Below are positions 10,943 through 20,835 of a stretch of DNA of 64,000 nt, one piece after another (position 1 is the first letter of the stretch; every line of letters starts with the position of its first letter). Both the position numbers and the translations under genes were made by a program. Under the pieces are notes generated by a model. The model was not told the DNA's origin. It ran no database searches and worked only from the letters and a program-made list of their open reading frames with translations. The DNA lies in assembly GCF_020497125.1 (NCBI RefSeq), contig NC_059076.1:9725951-9789950 (forward strand). The letters are read 5' to 3'. This DNA is from Mauremys mutica (Eukaryota > Chordata > Testudines > Geoemydidae).

Positions 10943-11665
10943 GTGACTAAAGTGAAATCCCTGCAAGCTGCATGGGCGCATTTTAAAGACACCATAATAG
11001 AGGCCCAACTTCAATGTATACCCCAAATTAAGAAACACAGTAAAAGAACTAAAAAAGAGCCACCATGGCTTAACAACCATGTAAAAGAAGCAGTGAGAGA
11101 TAAAAAGACTTCCTTTAAAAAGTGGAAGTCAAATCCTAGTGAGGCAAATAGAAAGGAGCATAAACACTGCCAAATTAAGTGCAAGAGTGTAATAAGAAAA
11201 GCCAAAGAGGAGTTTGAAGAACGGCTAGCCAAAAACTCCAAAGGTAATAACAAAATGTTTTTTAAGTACATCAGAAGCAGGAAGCCTGCTAAACAACCAG
11301 TGGGGCCCCTTGATGATCGAAATACAAAAGGAGCGCTTAAAGATGATAAAGTCATCGCGGAGAAACTAAATGGATTCTTTGCTTCAGTCTTCACGGCTGA
11401 GGATGTTAGGGAGATTCCCAAACCTGAGCTGGCTTTTGTAGGTGACAAATCTGAGGAACTGTCACAGATTGAAGTGTCACTAGAGGAGGTTTTGGAATTA
11501 ATTGATAAACTCAACATTAACAAGTCACCGGGACCAGATGGCATTCACCCAAGAGTTCTGAAAGAACTCAAATGTGAAGATGCGGAACTATTAACTAAGG
11601 TTTGTAACCTGTCCTTTAAATCAGCATCTGAACCTGAAAGGGGGTTCCAAACAGGATGGATCTAG
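10943..11665 (+). pseudogene. CR1 ORF2, linker and N-terminal reverse-transcriptase part
   Basis: The 240-residue segment is rich in lysine in its first half, then has GFFASVFT and the motif [17 protein letters not shown], typical of the region before the palm of CR1 reverse transcriptase. The last ten or so residues are not ORF2: they come from the nested CR1 that starts at 11635, which truncates the frame. Confidence 0.9.
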
Positions 11666-11960
11666 ACTGTTCTCAGTGGTAGAAGATGACAGAACAAGGA
11701 GTAATGGTCTCAAGTTGCAGAGGGGGAGGTTTAGGTTGGATATTAGGAAAAACTTTTTCACTAGTAGGGTGGTGAAGAACTGGAATGGGTTACCTAGGGA
11801 GGTAGTGGAATCTCCTTCTTTAGAGGTTTTTAAGGTCAGGCTTGACAAAGCCCTGGCTGGGATGATTTAGTTGGGTTTGGTCCTGCTTTGAGCAGGGGGT
11901 TGGACTAGATGACCTCCTGAGGTCCCTTCCAACCCTGAGATTCTATGATTCTATGATTCT
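11635..11960 (+). mobile_element. Nested, strongly 5'-truncated CR1 3' end
   Basis: Contains the last ~75 codons of CR1 ORF2 (11676-11870; motifs [15 protein letters not shown] and [14 protein letters not shown]), then the 3' UTR with gcagggggttggactagatg and the terminal repeat attctatgattctatgattct (in part). It interrupts the older CR1 between atctgaacc and cagtgactgg, which are adjacent in intact copies. Its end type matches the CR1 at 26168 and the SINE tails. Confidence 0.92.
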
Positions 11961-11961
11961 A

Positions 11962-12207
11962 CCCAGTGACTGGAAGTTAGCTAATGTAACGCCAATATTT
12001 AAAAAGGTCTCTAGAGGTGATACCAGCAATTACAGACTGGTAAGTCTGTAATCGGTACCGGGCAAATTAGTTGAAACAATAGTTAAGAATAAAATTGTCA
12101 GACACATAGAAAAACATAAACTGTCGAGCAATAGTCAACATGGTTTCGGTAAAAGGAAATCGTGTCTTACTAATCTATTAGAGTTCTTTGAAGGGGTCAA
12201 CAAACAT
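11962..12207 (+). pseudogene. CR1 ORF2, reverse-transcriptase fingers segment
   Basis: The frame resumes after the nested CR1 with residues matching DWKLANVTPIFKK, then NYR, a stop (taa, 12049-12051), and later SQHGFGKRKSCLTNLLEFFEG, all characteristic of CR1 reverse transcriptase. It leads directly into the open frame at 12208. No start codon belongs here; it is the middle of ORF2. Confidence 0.85.
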
Positions 12208-13065
12208 GTGGACAAGGGGGATCCGGTGGACATAGTGTACTTAGATTTCCAGAAAGCCTTTGACAAGGTCCCTCACCAAAGGCTCTTACGTAAATTAAGT
12301 TGTCATGGGATAAAAGGGAAGGTCCTTTCATGGATTGAGAACTGGTTAAAAGACAGGGAACAAAGGGTAGGAATTAATGGTAAATTCTCAAAATGGAGAA
12401 GGGTAACTAGTGGTGTTCCCCAAGGGTCAGTCCTAGGACCAATCCTATTCAGTTTATTCATAAATGATCTGGAGAAAGGGGTAAACAGTGAGGTGGCAAA
12501 GTTTGCAGATGATACTAAACTACTCAAGATAGTTAAAACCAAAGCAGATTGTGAAGAACTTCAAAAAGATCTCACAAAACTAAGTGTTTGGGCAACAAAA
12601 TGGCAAATGAAATTTAATGTGGATAAATGTAAAGTAATGCACATTGGAAAAAATAACCCCAACTATACATACAATATGATGGAGGCTAATTTAGCTACAA
12701 CGAGTCAGGAAAAAGATTTTGGCATCATCGTGGATAGTTCTCTGAAGATATCCATGCAGTGTGCAGAGGCAGTCAAAAAAGCAAACAGGATGTTAGGAAT
12801 CATTAAAAAGGGGATAGAGAATAAGACTGAGAATATATTATTGCCCTTATATAAATCCATGGTACGCCCACATCTCGAATACTGTGTACAGATGTGGTCT
12901 CCTCACCTCAAAAAAGATATTCTAGCACTAGAAAAGGTTCAGAAAAGGGCAACTAAACTGATTAGGGGTTTGGAGAGGGTCCCATATGAGGAAAGATTAA
13001 AGAGGCTAGGACTCTTCAGCTTGGAAAAGAGGAGACAAAGAGGGGGATATGTTAGAGGTATATAA
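12208..13065 (+). pseudogene. CR1 ORF2, reverse-transcriptase palm and thumb
   Basis: The 285-residue frame contains [39 protein letters not shown] and KFADDTKLL, where F-A-D-D holds the catalytic aspartates, followed by the thumb region with [13 protein letters not shown] and KVQKRATKLIRGL. The catalytic residues survive, but the frame shifts near 13050. Reverse transcription at nicked target DNA is the known role of this protein. As a fragment without an intact endonuclease it is not functional. Confidence 0.92.
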
Positions 13066-13318
13066 AATCATGAGTGATGTGGAGAAAGTGGATAAGGAAA
13101 AGTTATTTACTTATTCCCATAATACAAGAACTAGGGGTCACCAAATGAAATTAATAGGCAGCAGGTTTAAAACAAATAAAAGGAAGTTCTTCTTCACGCA
13201 GCGCACAGTCAACTTGTGGAACTCCATACTTGAGGAGGTTGTGAAGGCTAGGACTATAACAGCGTTTAAAAGAGAACTGGATAAATTCGTGGAGGTTAAG
13301 TCCATAAATGGCTATTAG
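13049..13318 (+). pseudogene. CR1 ORF2, C-terminal segment after a frameshift
   Basis: Continues the ORF2 C-terminus in another frame ([38 protein letters not shown]). It overlaps the preceding frame by 17 bases, so a small indel near 13050 separates them. About 200 bp of 3' UTR follow, ending in the tail repeat. Confidence 0.88.
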
Positions 13319-13520
13319 CCAGGATGGGTAAAGAATGGTGTCCCTAGCCTCTGTTCGTCAGAGGATGGAGATGGATGGCAGGAGAGAGATCACTTGATCA
13401 TTGCCTGTTAGGTTTACTCCCTCTGGGGCACCTGGCATTGGCCACTGTCGGTAGACAGATACTGGGCTAGATGGACCTTTGGTCTGACCCGGTACGGCCT
13501 TTCTTATGTTCTTATGTTCT

Positions 13521-13890
13521 ATAGAGATATAAAGATAGTCATGTACCTTTATTTGCTATTTTTCTCACTGTCTCTGATACTATGGGATAGTATTAAAATG
13601 GAAAAAAATCAATGATGGTTATGAAGGAGATTAGAGAGACACAATGTCAGTTAGTAAACAGTCAGTATGAAAGTTTTAGAGTTCACTTAAATAGCTGAAA
13701 GCTAAGAAATAAAAATGATGACACAAGATGACAAAGTGCCAGGTTTAATTTTTAAAGCAAATTTTACTTAACGTTTTCTACTGATGCCCAGGCAAATTTC
13801 CGTCTATGCAGAGCCCTTCCCTTCTATGGTGACACTGAACACACGCTGTCAAGTAACACACAGACTGAAACAACGTTAATGTCAGGTTTG
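13521..13890. other. AT-rich stretch between CR1 tail and GC minisatellite
   Basis: Lies inside the 4.2-kb TIR-bounded unit and is probably part of its original body. I see no coding motif. Confidence 0.45.
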
Positions 13891-13904
13891 CCTTTTGGCC
13901 CAGC

Positions 13905-14260
13905 TCCCCTGGCCAGAGCCCCGCAACCCCGTGGCCCCGCTCCCCCAGCCGGAGCACGGCAAGTCCCGCGGTCCCGCTCCCCCAGCTGAGCGCGGCAAGT
14001 CCCGCGGCCCCGTTACTCCAGCCAGAGCCTCGCAACCCGGCAGCCCCGCTCTCCCGGCCAGATCCCAGCAACCTCGCGGTCCTGCTCCCCTGGGCGGAGC
14101 CCCGCAACCCCGTGGTCCTGCTCCCCCAGTTGAGCGCGGCAAGTCCCGCGGCCCTGCTACCCCAGCCGGAGCCCCGCAGCCCCGCGGCCCCGGGCCCGAG
14201 AGTGGCAAGTGCGGCTGCCCATCTCCCGCGGCTGGAGCCCCGCAACCCCACGGCCCGCTA
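13905..14260. repeat. GC-rich 36-37-bp minisatellite, about nine copies
   Basis: Units start with ctccccca and contain gagcgcggcaagtcccgcgg or gagccccgcaaccccgtgg, each followed by cccg or cctg. The unit is close to 36 bp, a multiple of three, so frames stay open on both strands (plus 13895-14350; minus 13778-14251 and 13882-14400) as 12-residue Pro/Arg/Gly repeats. It lies just inside the right TIR of the 4.2-kb unit. Confidence 0.85.
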
Positions 14261-14336
14261 CCACCGCTGGAGCGCGGAGTGCTGCCCGGAGAGTACATGC
14301 CCCACGAATCGGCCACATTGGCTAAAGCCGGCCCTG

Positions 14337-14625
14337 ATCCTGTCTTCTGACAGTGGCCAATGCCAGGTGCCCCAGAGGGAATGAACAGAACAGGCATCAC
14401 TGAGTGATCCAGCCCTTGCCTTCTGTTCCCAGCTTCTGGAAAACAGAGGCTAGGGATACCATCCCGGCCAATCGTATCTAACAGCCATTGATGGACCTAT
14501 CCTCTGTGAACTTATCTAGTTTATTTTTTAACCCTGTTATAGTTTTGGCCTTCACAACAAGCCCTGGCAAAGAGTTCCTCAGGTTGACTGTATGTTGTGT
14601 GAAGTACTTCCTTGTGTTTGTTTTA
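14337..14625 (-). mobile_element. CR1 3' UTR and ORF2 end, right part of the split copy
   Basis: The reverse complement of this stretch is the CR1 region preceding the tail: gacagtggccaatgccaggtg, ccagcttctggaaaacagag, cagccattgatggacctatc and cacaacaagccctggcaaag (short pieces). It continues the fragment at 10057-10113, with the 8-base target duplication counted twice. Confidence 0.85.
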
Positions 14626-15464
14626 TGTAAATATTCATGTAAATTTTATGTAAATATGACACATACAAAAATCCCACTAGGGAGACCGAGGTGCTTCTGC
14701 AAGCAAGACACTAGTTGCATTGATTAGATCAGACTCAGGAGCAGATCACTGATGAGTTGGAGAACATCGTTTCTAAGAAGTTCACTTTCTCTTCCATTCT
14801 GTACAATGTTTACAGTCTGACAACGATGAATTTAATGGACTACACAGTGTGCACAAGCAGTGTATTTTCTACCTCATGAGATGCAGAATAAATGCTCTGC
14901 TATATTACAATATCTTTAAACTTTCCAGATCAATCTGATTGAACTGTGCGCATCATTTGAAGTTTACAATACACCTCTAGACATCAAAGGAGAAAAAGAT
15001 TGCATGTATTTTTTAATCATGCTGATTGGTGACAGCTCTTCTCTGGAGTTTCAATAGCTCACTGATTTTTCTTTTAAATTGCAGTATTTTGTATATTTTA
15101 ATCTCTTGTTTTGTCTGCCCTTGTATTTGTTTCTAGGGAGCTCCCATGTTGGAATCATGGTATTAAAAATGTTTCTTGTTTGGTTATGTAGCTTTTTAAT
15201 GTTCATCAAAAATCTGAACTGGGAGCAATTGAATTTTACATTAGTAAACTGGTAAAATAAATTGGCAGCAGGTAATTCAACACTCAGCGAAGAAGCTCCT
15301 TGTATTGTCTGATTAATAACATGCTGGTGCAGAATTTGTTTCTGATAGGAGTTAAATTCAAAAGCACTGTTTTTATTCACAAAGTAGACATGTTTGGTTC
15401 AGATTTACATAGAGACTTAGCAGAAAATAAACTCCTCATCCTTTACAGTGTGTATATAGAAATA
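14626..15464. other. AT-rich unannotated stretch
   Basis: No repeat edge recognised. The 109-residue minus frame at 15051-15380 has no known domain. Confidence 0.4.
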
Positions 15465-15545
15465 GATCCTCAACTGAGATGTCAGCGTTGCTCCCTTAAC
15501 TTCAGTGCAGCTGCCCTTATTTGCACCAGCTGAGGAGCTGTGCCC
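15465..15545. repeat. Near-palindromic ~80-bp repeat (family P), copy 2
   Basis: Left arm gatcctcaactgagatgtc, centre ttaacttcagtgcagc, right arm ttgcaccagctgaggagctg. Confidence 0.6.
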
Positions 15546-16132
15546 ACGTCAGCCTTTACATTTCTGCTACAATTCCGATGTAGTACATTATGCTCAAATA
15601 TGAAAGAAGCACAGTTTCTTCTCTTATACCACTGCTCACTGGGGTCAGTGGGTGCTTGCACCTCTGCACTACCTGAATTTAATTGTGGTCAGTTCAACAT
15701 CCCCACCCTGATTTCCAGTACTAATGTATAATGACATCTCTGTAGTTTGCTTAGCTTTTGGCTTTCTACTTATTTCTTGGTGGATTGCTCTGGGCACAGT
15801 TAGCTGGTTCCCTGCTGAGGAACTCAGACATAATTGGGGAAAAGAATCCCAGCACCTCTCCCAAAGGTTTCCTGGGTAGAGCCAGGTGGAGTGTAAATTT
15901 TCTCTCAAAGCACTGAGCATTGCTTCCTTTTCAGACATCAACTTTATTTAACAAAATGAACAAATGAAATGTGCCCAGACTTTCCAGGAAGTGGAATGCT
16001 TGAGCACTAACACTGTACCTAAAGAAAGTTGCCAGTCCTGTCACCTATAGGAAATCTAAAATAACTTCAGTGACATCTAGGCATCCACAATGGGAGTTTG
16101 GCCAGTGGTTTCCGTGGGAACAGGTCTTTAGA
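15546..16132. other. Unannotated non-coding stretch
   Basis: Short frames only, without motifs; no element edge seen. Confidence 0.4.
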
Positions 16133-16365
16133 TAATACTTAGCACTTCAGTAGTACTGTGCCTTTAAGCCAAGGAAACCTAAGCGTTTTGCAAACATTAT
16201 TCAATTAAGCCTCCCTGTGTCCCTGTGAGGATGAGAAGTATTGTTACACTCACAGCACGGATGGGAGTTAGGCACCTAGGGACTTCTGGATACACGATTA
16301 GGGTCTAGATCCACAAACGGATATAGATTCCTAGCTCCCAAGCCCAGAAGCGGTTCTTGTGATCA
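16133..16365 (+). mobile_element. MIR-like SINE 3' region merging into an 'aggcac' repeat
   Basis: Elements in order: taatacttagcactt, aagcgttttgcaaacatta, cctgtgaggatgagaagtatt and ttacactcacagcacgga, matching the order seen in amniote MIR-type SINEs. It is followed by gttaggcacctagggac, a family Q motif. Confidence 0.5.
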
Positions 16366-16439
16366 TCTATTCTGACCTCCTGGGTAGCACACTGAAAGTA
16401 TTTGGCAAAGTCGTGAATAGTTTGGGGGTGACTGAAATT

Positions 16440-16492
16440 GCATTTTTCAGCAAATAAACTATTTGTCCAACAAAAAAATGTCACCCAGCTCT
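16440..16492. repeat. Fragment of the 'AAATGAAAC' repeat (family R), 3' end
   Basis: The end gtcacccagctctaac recurs as the 3' edge of the family R copy at 54540-54950 (tttcacccagctctac). Confidence 0.4.
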
Positions 16493-17134
16493 AACGAGAA
16501 CCTGGCGGTTTGGTATGCCAGGCTGAAGAACAGTTTGATCATCACCAGTTATATAGATAGCAGCATAACGATATATTCAGCTCTTCGCTATAGCAGCTAT
16601 ACTGTGAACGCTACAAAAGGGACATATGCTCAACATGCACTAGCAAGGATCCAGGCTTCTGGATAAATAGACCTCATTGCATGAGCGTGTTGTCTCAAAG
16701 CCATGTTTCCATCTCATGGCAGGTCTCCGTATGTAAATTAACTACAGACAAACCTGAATCACAACCCAAGTAAAAGACAGAGTTGGTATTAATGTTTTCA
16801 GCATCAAACCCTTGCCACAATCAGCCCTCAAATGATAGGTGACGTTGCCGAGTGACAATGCCACTACAGCTCATCCTAGTAGACAATGGTTGTGGTTGCA
16901 CTGGAATACTCCGACAGCTTAGCTTTTTAAATTTCCAGTTAAAAACGCTGGCCAGCCTAATGGGAAATTAGTGTTGTACAAGTCAGGATTTCAGCCTGGG
17001 TGACATGCCACGCACCATAATAACGTTTCACTCCCTGGACCTCAGTGCCCAAGTGGTTTGTTTAATGTCTGTTTCTAAGGCATATATAAGACATTTCTTC
17101 TTACAATTATACCCCAGTCCTCCAATAGTCACAG
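16493..17134. other. Unannotated non-coding stretch
   Basis: The 67-residue frame at 16463-16666 has no known domain. No repeat edges are recognised. Confidence 0.4.
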
Positions 17135-17140
17135 TTGGCC

Positions 17141-17300
17141 GACATTTTCAAAAGTGACTAGTGACATTAGGTATTTGGCTGTCCAACTTGAGACACTTTC
17201 AAGGGACCTGGTTTTCATGGGGCAGGTGCCCAACGCTTTCTGAAAATCAGCCCAATTTGAGATGTTTCAAACTGGGTACCCAACATTACTAATGACTTTT
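17141..17300. repeat. 'ttttcaaaag' inverted repeat (family Q)
   Basis: Opens gacattttcaaaagtgacta and closes aatgacttttgaaaacaa, an inverted pair about 150 bp apart. Internal gtgcccaacgctttctgaaaatc and ggtacccaacattac keep the family's pattern. Confidence 0.5.
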
Positions 17301-17452
17301 GAAAACAAAAGCTAACATTCATTGTTTCTTTAGTTGCTCAAGTTGTATCCAGGTGTACTGGCAATACAGAAAGAACGTTGAGGGACACGACCTGTCTTGA
17401 GTATACTTAATTTCCAGCTGGTTCTAAAACATCCTTGAAACATTGTCATGGC

Positions 17453-17643
17453 CGTTGTGTATTTGGTTGTCATGGGTTTTGTTACTATGGCAACTGAGTT
17501 AGACTATTAAGGGATAGCTCAGCCGGTTTCAACCGGCTGAGTGAGCTCTCTGTTTCTGTAAATAAAATGGAGGTTTTGGTTAGCTGTCTGCTCTCTGGCC
17601 TCAAGTGATTGCTTCCTACACCAGCTGCCCCTAGGACATAACA
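17453..17643 (+). mobile_element. Very short solo LTR (191 bp)
   Basis: Flanked by a perfect 5-bp duplication atggc (17448-17452 and 17644-17648). The 3' end CATAACA pairs with a 5' end CGTTGTG, expected to have been TGTTGTG, so the first base appears mutated. An aaataaaatgg poly(A) signal lies near 17561. An 11-bp perfect stem sits at 17518-17541. It resembles very short LTRs of Gypsy-like or TRIM elements. The length and the mutated first base leave some doubt. Confidence 0.6.
17518..17541 (+). repeat. Perfect 11-bp stem, 2-base loop hairpin
   Basis: ctcagccggtt, loop tc, aaccggctgag. It lies about 20 bp before the poly(A) signal of the short LTR, where it would be in the element's transcript. 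Confidence 0.85.
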
Positions 17644-17865
17644 ATGGCTTCTGCAGATCCCACCTCCATTTTATTTAGCTAAGCCCTTGCTTGGTTGCAG
17701 AGGTTATAAAATCTCCAAGCAGCAACTTGAAGCAGAGACAAGCTTAGCACTGCTCATGCTGGTAGTTTTTCTTTTGGCTCGTCTGTCAGTGGTCCCTAAA
17801 GGCCACCTTGATTTTGGATTATTTCCCGGAGACACTAGGATTCAAAACGAACCCACAAAGACTCC

Positions 17866-17935
17866 AGATTTTCAAAAGTGATCAGCACCCAGCAGCTCCC
17901 TTTGAGAACAATGGACAATCTGACCATGTGGATTC
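17866..17935. repeat. Family Q fragment
   Basis: ccagattttcaaaagtgatc, then agcacccagcagctccc and gagaacaatggac, close to the opening of other family Q copies. Confidence 0.45.
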
Positions 17936-18148
17936 ACTAGTCAGGCTAATGCAGAGTGTTTTTGAAAAATCTCAATACTGAATGACTCAAATGGTGTCAG
18001 AAAACTGTTCCCTTCGCTATTACTGCGAGGGTAAGGGGGAGTTCCAGAGGGTCGGAGTGCTGAGTAGGCTGCCTACCTTCACAGTTCCTTCCGCTGCTGC
18101 CCAGTTTGAAGGGATTCGGGAGCATTTGGTGTCACATGGTTTATCTGC

Positions 18149-18381
18149 ACAGGGACATCCAGAAAAATTAATCTGAATTAATTTAAGGTGTGAATTTGAA
18201 ATGGATCAATTTAATTGTATTAAACTGCTGTGTGAGCATCCTCATTTGGACTTAAAGTCCACTTTAATTCTGAATAACACCATCTAGACAAGGATTTAAT
18301 GTGGTTTAACTAATCCATTTCAAATTTACTCCTTTAGTTAATTTGGATTTACTTTCCTGAGTCCCCATGTAGACAAGCCTA
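18149..18381. mobile_element. AT-rich foldback MITE
   Basis: The left half has ttaatctgaattaatttaag and gtgtgaatttgaaatgg; the right half has the inverse order with ccatttcaaatttactcc and gttaatttggatttac, then tccccatgtagacaagcct. The halves form a long imperfect palindrome. The left end is partly missing and I could not find a TSD. Confidence 0.55.
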
Positions 18382-19774
18382 CAGCCTGCTTGTGATAGAT
18401 CAGTGTGTGGTGGGGGGAGTTGGCTGTCTCTCTGAGATCATCATTGCTTTGATACACAACAATGGATTCCTGAAAGGGAAAAACAGATGATTGTTTCAAA
18501 TGGGAGTACAATGCTAATCCCTATTCGTACACTTTCCATAGTAGGTAACTCAAAGATAGATAGAAAGACAGCTTGTGTAATATTCCTTCTTGATACATAC
18601 TCTGCCCTGGTAGAGGAGAAACCACACTTGCTTGTTTCATACACTCAGTAGCTGCCACTGGAGAAAAGGCCCAAAATTGATGATGACTAACAATGCTGTT
18701 ACCTATTGCTAACTGTGCAGACAACACTTGATCCAGGAATTCACCAGAAGCTATAGAGGGAAGTTTTGAAGAAGACCTCCCTAATTATATCAACAGCTAA
18801 GAGAAAAGACATAGGTAGTTTCCTCTGGAAGTTCTCCAAGGTTACAGGGAACTCAGAAATATGTTGTTTCTTTTCCCATAAGCTACAGCAAGGGTTTTTG
18901 TGAGTATGAGCCGCATACCACCACAGAGTCAGTGGTGGCATCCATACTCTAGTTTGTTTTAGTTGACACATCATTTCAAATAGGTGCTCTCTGTTATCAA
19001 AAATTGAGTCTGTTGAAGCAGTAAGGAAGGCAGATCTTGGAGAGCATGTGCCGAGCATGCGAACACAACGCAACTGTGTGCCATGCTTCTGGCTAAAGAG
19101 GTGTATGAAATGCTCATGGGCATGGGAAGATGTTGCGGGCCCTCTAGCTCAAATCAGTAGAGAATCTGGAATTCGCTGGGCAAACGGACCAGAACAAGGA
19201 GCCTCTGGCCACATGCTGCTGACGGACAATGCACTGATGCTAATCAAGGGATACATTGTCATTCCCATAATGCATTCTGCCTCTTCCATAGATTAGTGTT
19301 CTCTTGATCATCTTTCCTCTTGCACTGCACACTCAACTAATGGCACAACTGTGCTACCACTTTGGGTCAGATTCCGATACTCCTCCTCCCCATGTTCCCC
19401 AAGCAGTTGCATTAGAGTCAGTGGCAATCGCACGTAGGTGAAAGTGTACTAGAATATGACCCTTAGGGGCTTTGCCACTTTCCTGTCCCATTTGGCAGCA
19501 ATGACGTTATCCAGTACTGCAGGGGTGGTTGTCAGTTTTGTGTCAGAACACAGCAACTCAGAGTTCAATGCATGCTTGTCTGTGGGAGTGAAGAAGGAGC
19601 CCAGTTTACAGATCCAAATCACATCTAGAAAAATGGGCACATTTCTCTTCTAACTTCCATGAGGTTTGAATCAGGCCCCAGTGACTGAAAAGTAGAATGA
19701 GGATCACATGCTGCTGGGGGAAAAAAAACTTCTTGCATATTACATCTGCTAGAGTATGCATCAAAATGAATCAC
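18382..19774. other. Unannotated non-coding stretch
   Basis: Minus-strand frames (18441-18644, 18521-18727, 18741-19073) and a plus frame (19048-19296) show no known domain. A real exon cannot be excluded without homology searches. Confidence 0.35.
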
Positions 19775-20048
19775 TCACCCACTAAAAAAATAAATATCAC
19801 TTACTGAAGCTGATATATCCCAGAATGGATAACGTTAGTCAACTGCTGAGTCAGAAATGTCACTCATTGAGCCAGATGTATCACCTACTAATTCAGATAC
19901 ATTGCCTACTAAATGAGATATATCAGCTATTAAACTAAATACATCATGCCTTGAACCAGTTATATTAGCCGCTGGATCAAATATGCAGTATACTCAGTCA
20001 AAGTTACCACCTACGGATTCATATATATCATTTTGTAAAACATATCTG
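19775..20048 (+). repeat. Decayed 21-bp tandem array, thirteen units
   Basis: The block splits into 21-bp units that start mostly with tca and end mostly with ata, aca or atg. Units 2-12 (19797-20027) fit with no insertion or deletion, although they differ strongly in sequence. The first unit is 22 bp and the last is weak. The consensus is near tcacctactgaatcagatata. Read in phase, the best units give heptads such as SLTEADI, STAESEM, SLIEPDV and SPTNSDT, but in-frame stops occur in the third and seventh units. Confidence 0.8.
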
Positions 20049-20599
20049 TGTATAGTTTATTTTCCACCACAATACATAATAAGGTAAAGCTTGATATAAC
20101 GTGCCTACCTAGAAATGAACTCATTGCTCTGCTACAACCATTAATGGAAAATATATCACACTTGAAACATCAGCTTTTTGAGGACACACTAATCATATAA
20201 CCGGGGTGAAGACACTGTCAGAAAATGTTATGGTCCACAGTAGCTCCAGAGCAATCCTCATTTTTTATAGCTGATTATTAGACATCACACACAGGAGAAG
20301 GCTGCCAAGATTTCAAGCAACTGGATCAAGGGATTCATTACTAGGGGAGAGGGAGAGGTGGTAAATCAGCTTCAGGTCTCTGCAGTTTAGGGAAGATGGA
20401 CCTTCTGCAGATTTTGCATCAAACTTTTTCTGGAAATGTCTGGGAACTTTAAAAAGCCAGAAGCTCGATCCTACTAACAGACTCCATTGATGCAACAGAA
20501 ACACGGGTCTAAATTAAGCAAGATTCTTATGTACATGCCTATATTAAAGCACACAAAAGGTGTATGGGGCTCCTTGCCTGCATACAATTAAAGCTCGGT
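20049..20599. other. Unannotated non-coding stretch
   Basis: AT-rich, without recognised edges. The 63-residue minus frame at 20313-20504 has no motif. Confidence 0.4.
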
Positions 20600-20835
20600 G
20601 AAATTTTTCAGACAAACTTTTTTTGCCGAAAAAAAGAATGCAGATTCAGATTGACTGAAACACTTCGCAAATTTGGGTTGCAACTTTTCCTAATGGTTCC
20701 AGTAGAAAACAAAGCAGAACAAATTCTCCTCTGAAAAATCAGAATGTTTGACATTTTGGAAACAAAAGGTTTCCTTTTCTCAATTTGAAACACCTTTTCA
20801 TTTTGAATGTTGTTTCAATTTTATATAAAAAAAAT
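20600..20835. repeat. 'AAATGAAAC/GTTTCATTT'-rich repeat (family R)
   Basis: A/T-rich block with gactgaaacac, cattttggaaacaaaagg, caatttgaaacacc and ttcattttgaatgttg, alternating gaaac and its inverse. It is the same compositional family as 30640, 35600, 54540 and 57610. Confidence 0.5.

Larger units (their letters stand above)
10600..13520 (+). mobile_element. CR1 LINE, 5'-truncated, degraded, interrupted by a second CR1
   Basis: Begins inside the endonuclease domain of ORF2 and runs to the 3' end with the tail repeat ttcttatgttcttatgttct. It has an endonuclease S-D-H motif, the linker motif [16 protein letters not shown] and the reverse-transcriptase catalytic FADD. Damage includes a stop after the endonuclease (10925), a 326-bp insertion (11635-11960), a stop at 12049-12051 and a frameshift near 13050. 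The tail differs from that of the CR1 at 26168, so at least two CR1 lineages are present. Confidence 0.93.
10114..14336. mobile_element. 4.2-kb unit with hAT-type ends, enlarged by nested CR1
   Basis: The left end CAGGGCCGGCTTTAG is the exact inverse of the right end CTAAAGCCGGCCCTG. The flanks are atcctccc (10106-10113) and atcctgtc (14337-14344), six of eight matching, inside a CR1 whose two halves are collinear across the gap. Without the CR1 at about 10600-13520 the unit is about 1.3 kb: a GC-rich left part with a hairpin array, an AT-rich stretch (13521-13890) and a GC minisatellite. An internal cctaaagccagcagtg near 10530 resembles a degraded end, so two MITEs acting together as a composite is an alternative. 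Confidence 0.7.

Noticed and set aside
13778..14400. Long Pro/Arg/Gly-rich open frames on both strands.
   Set aside because: They follow from a 36-bp GC repeat; open frames exist in several phases and on both strands, with no domain.
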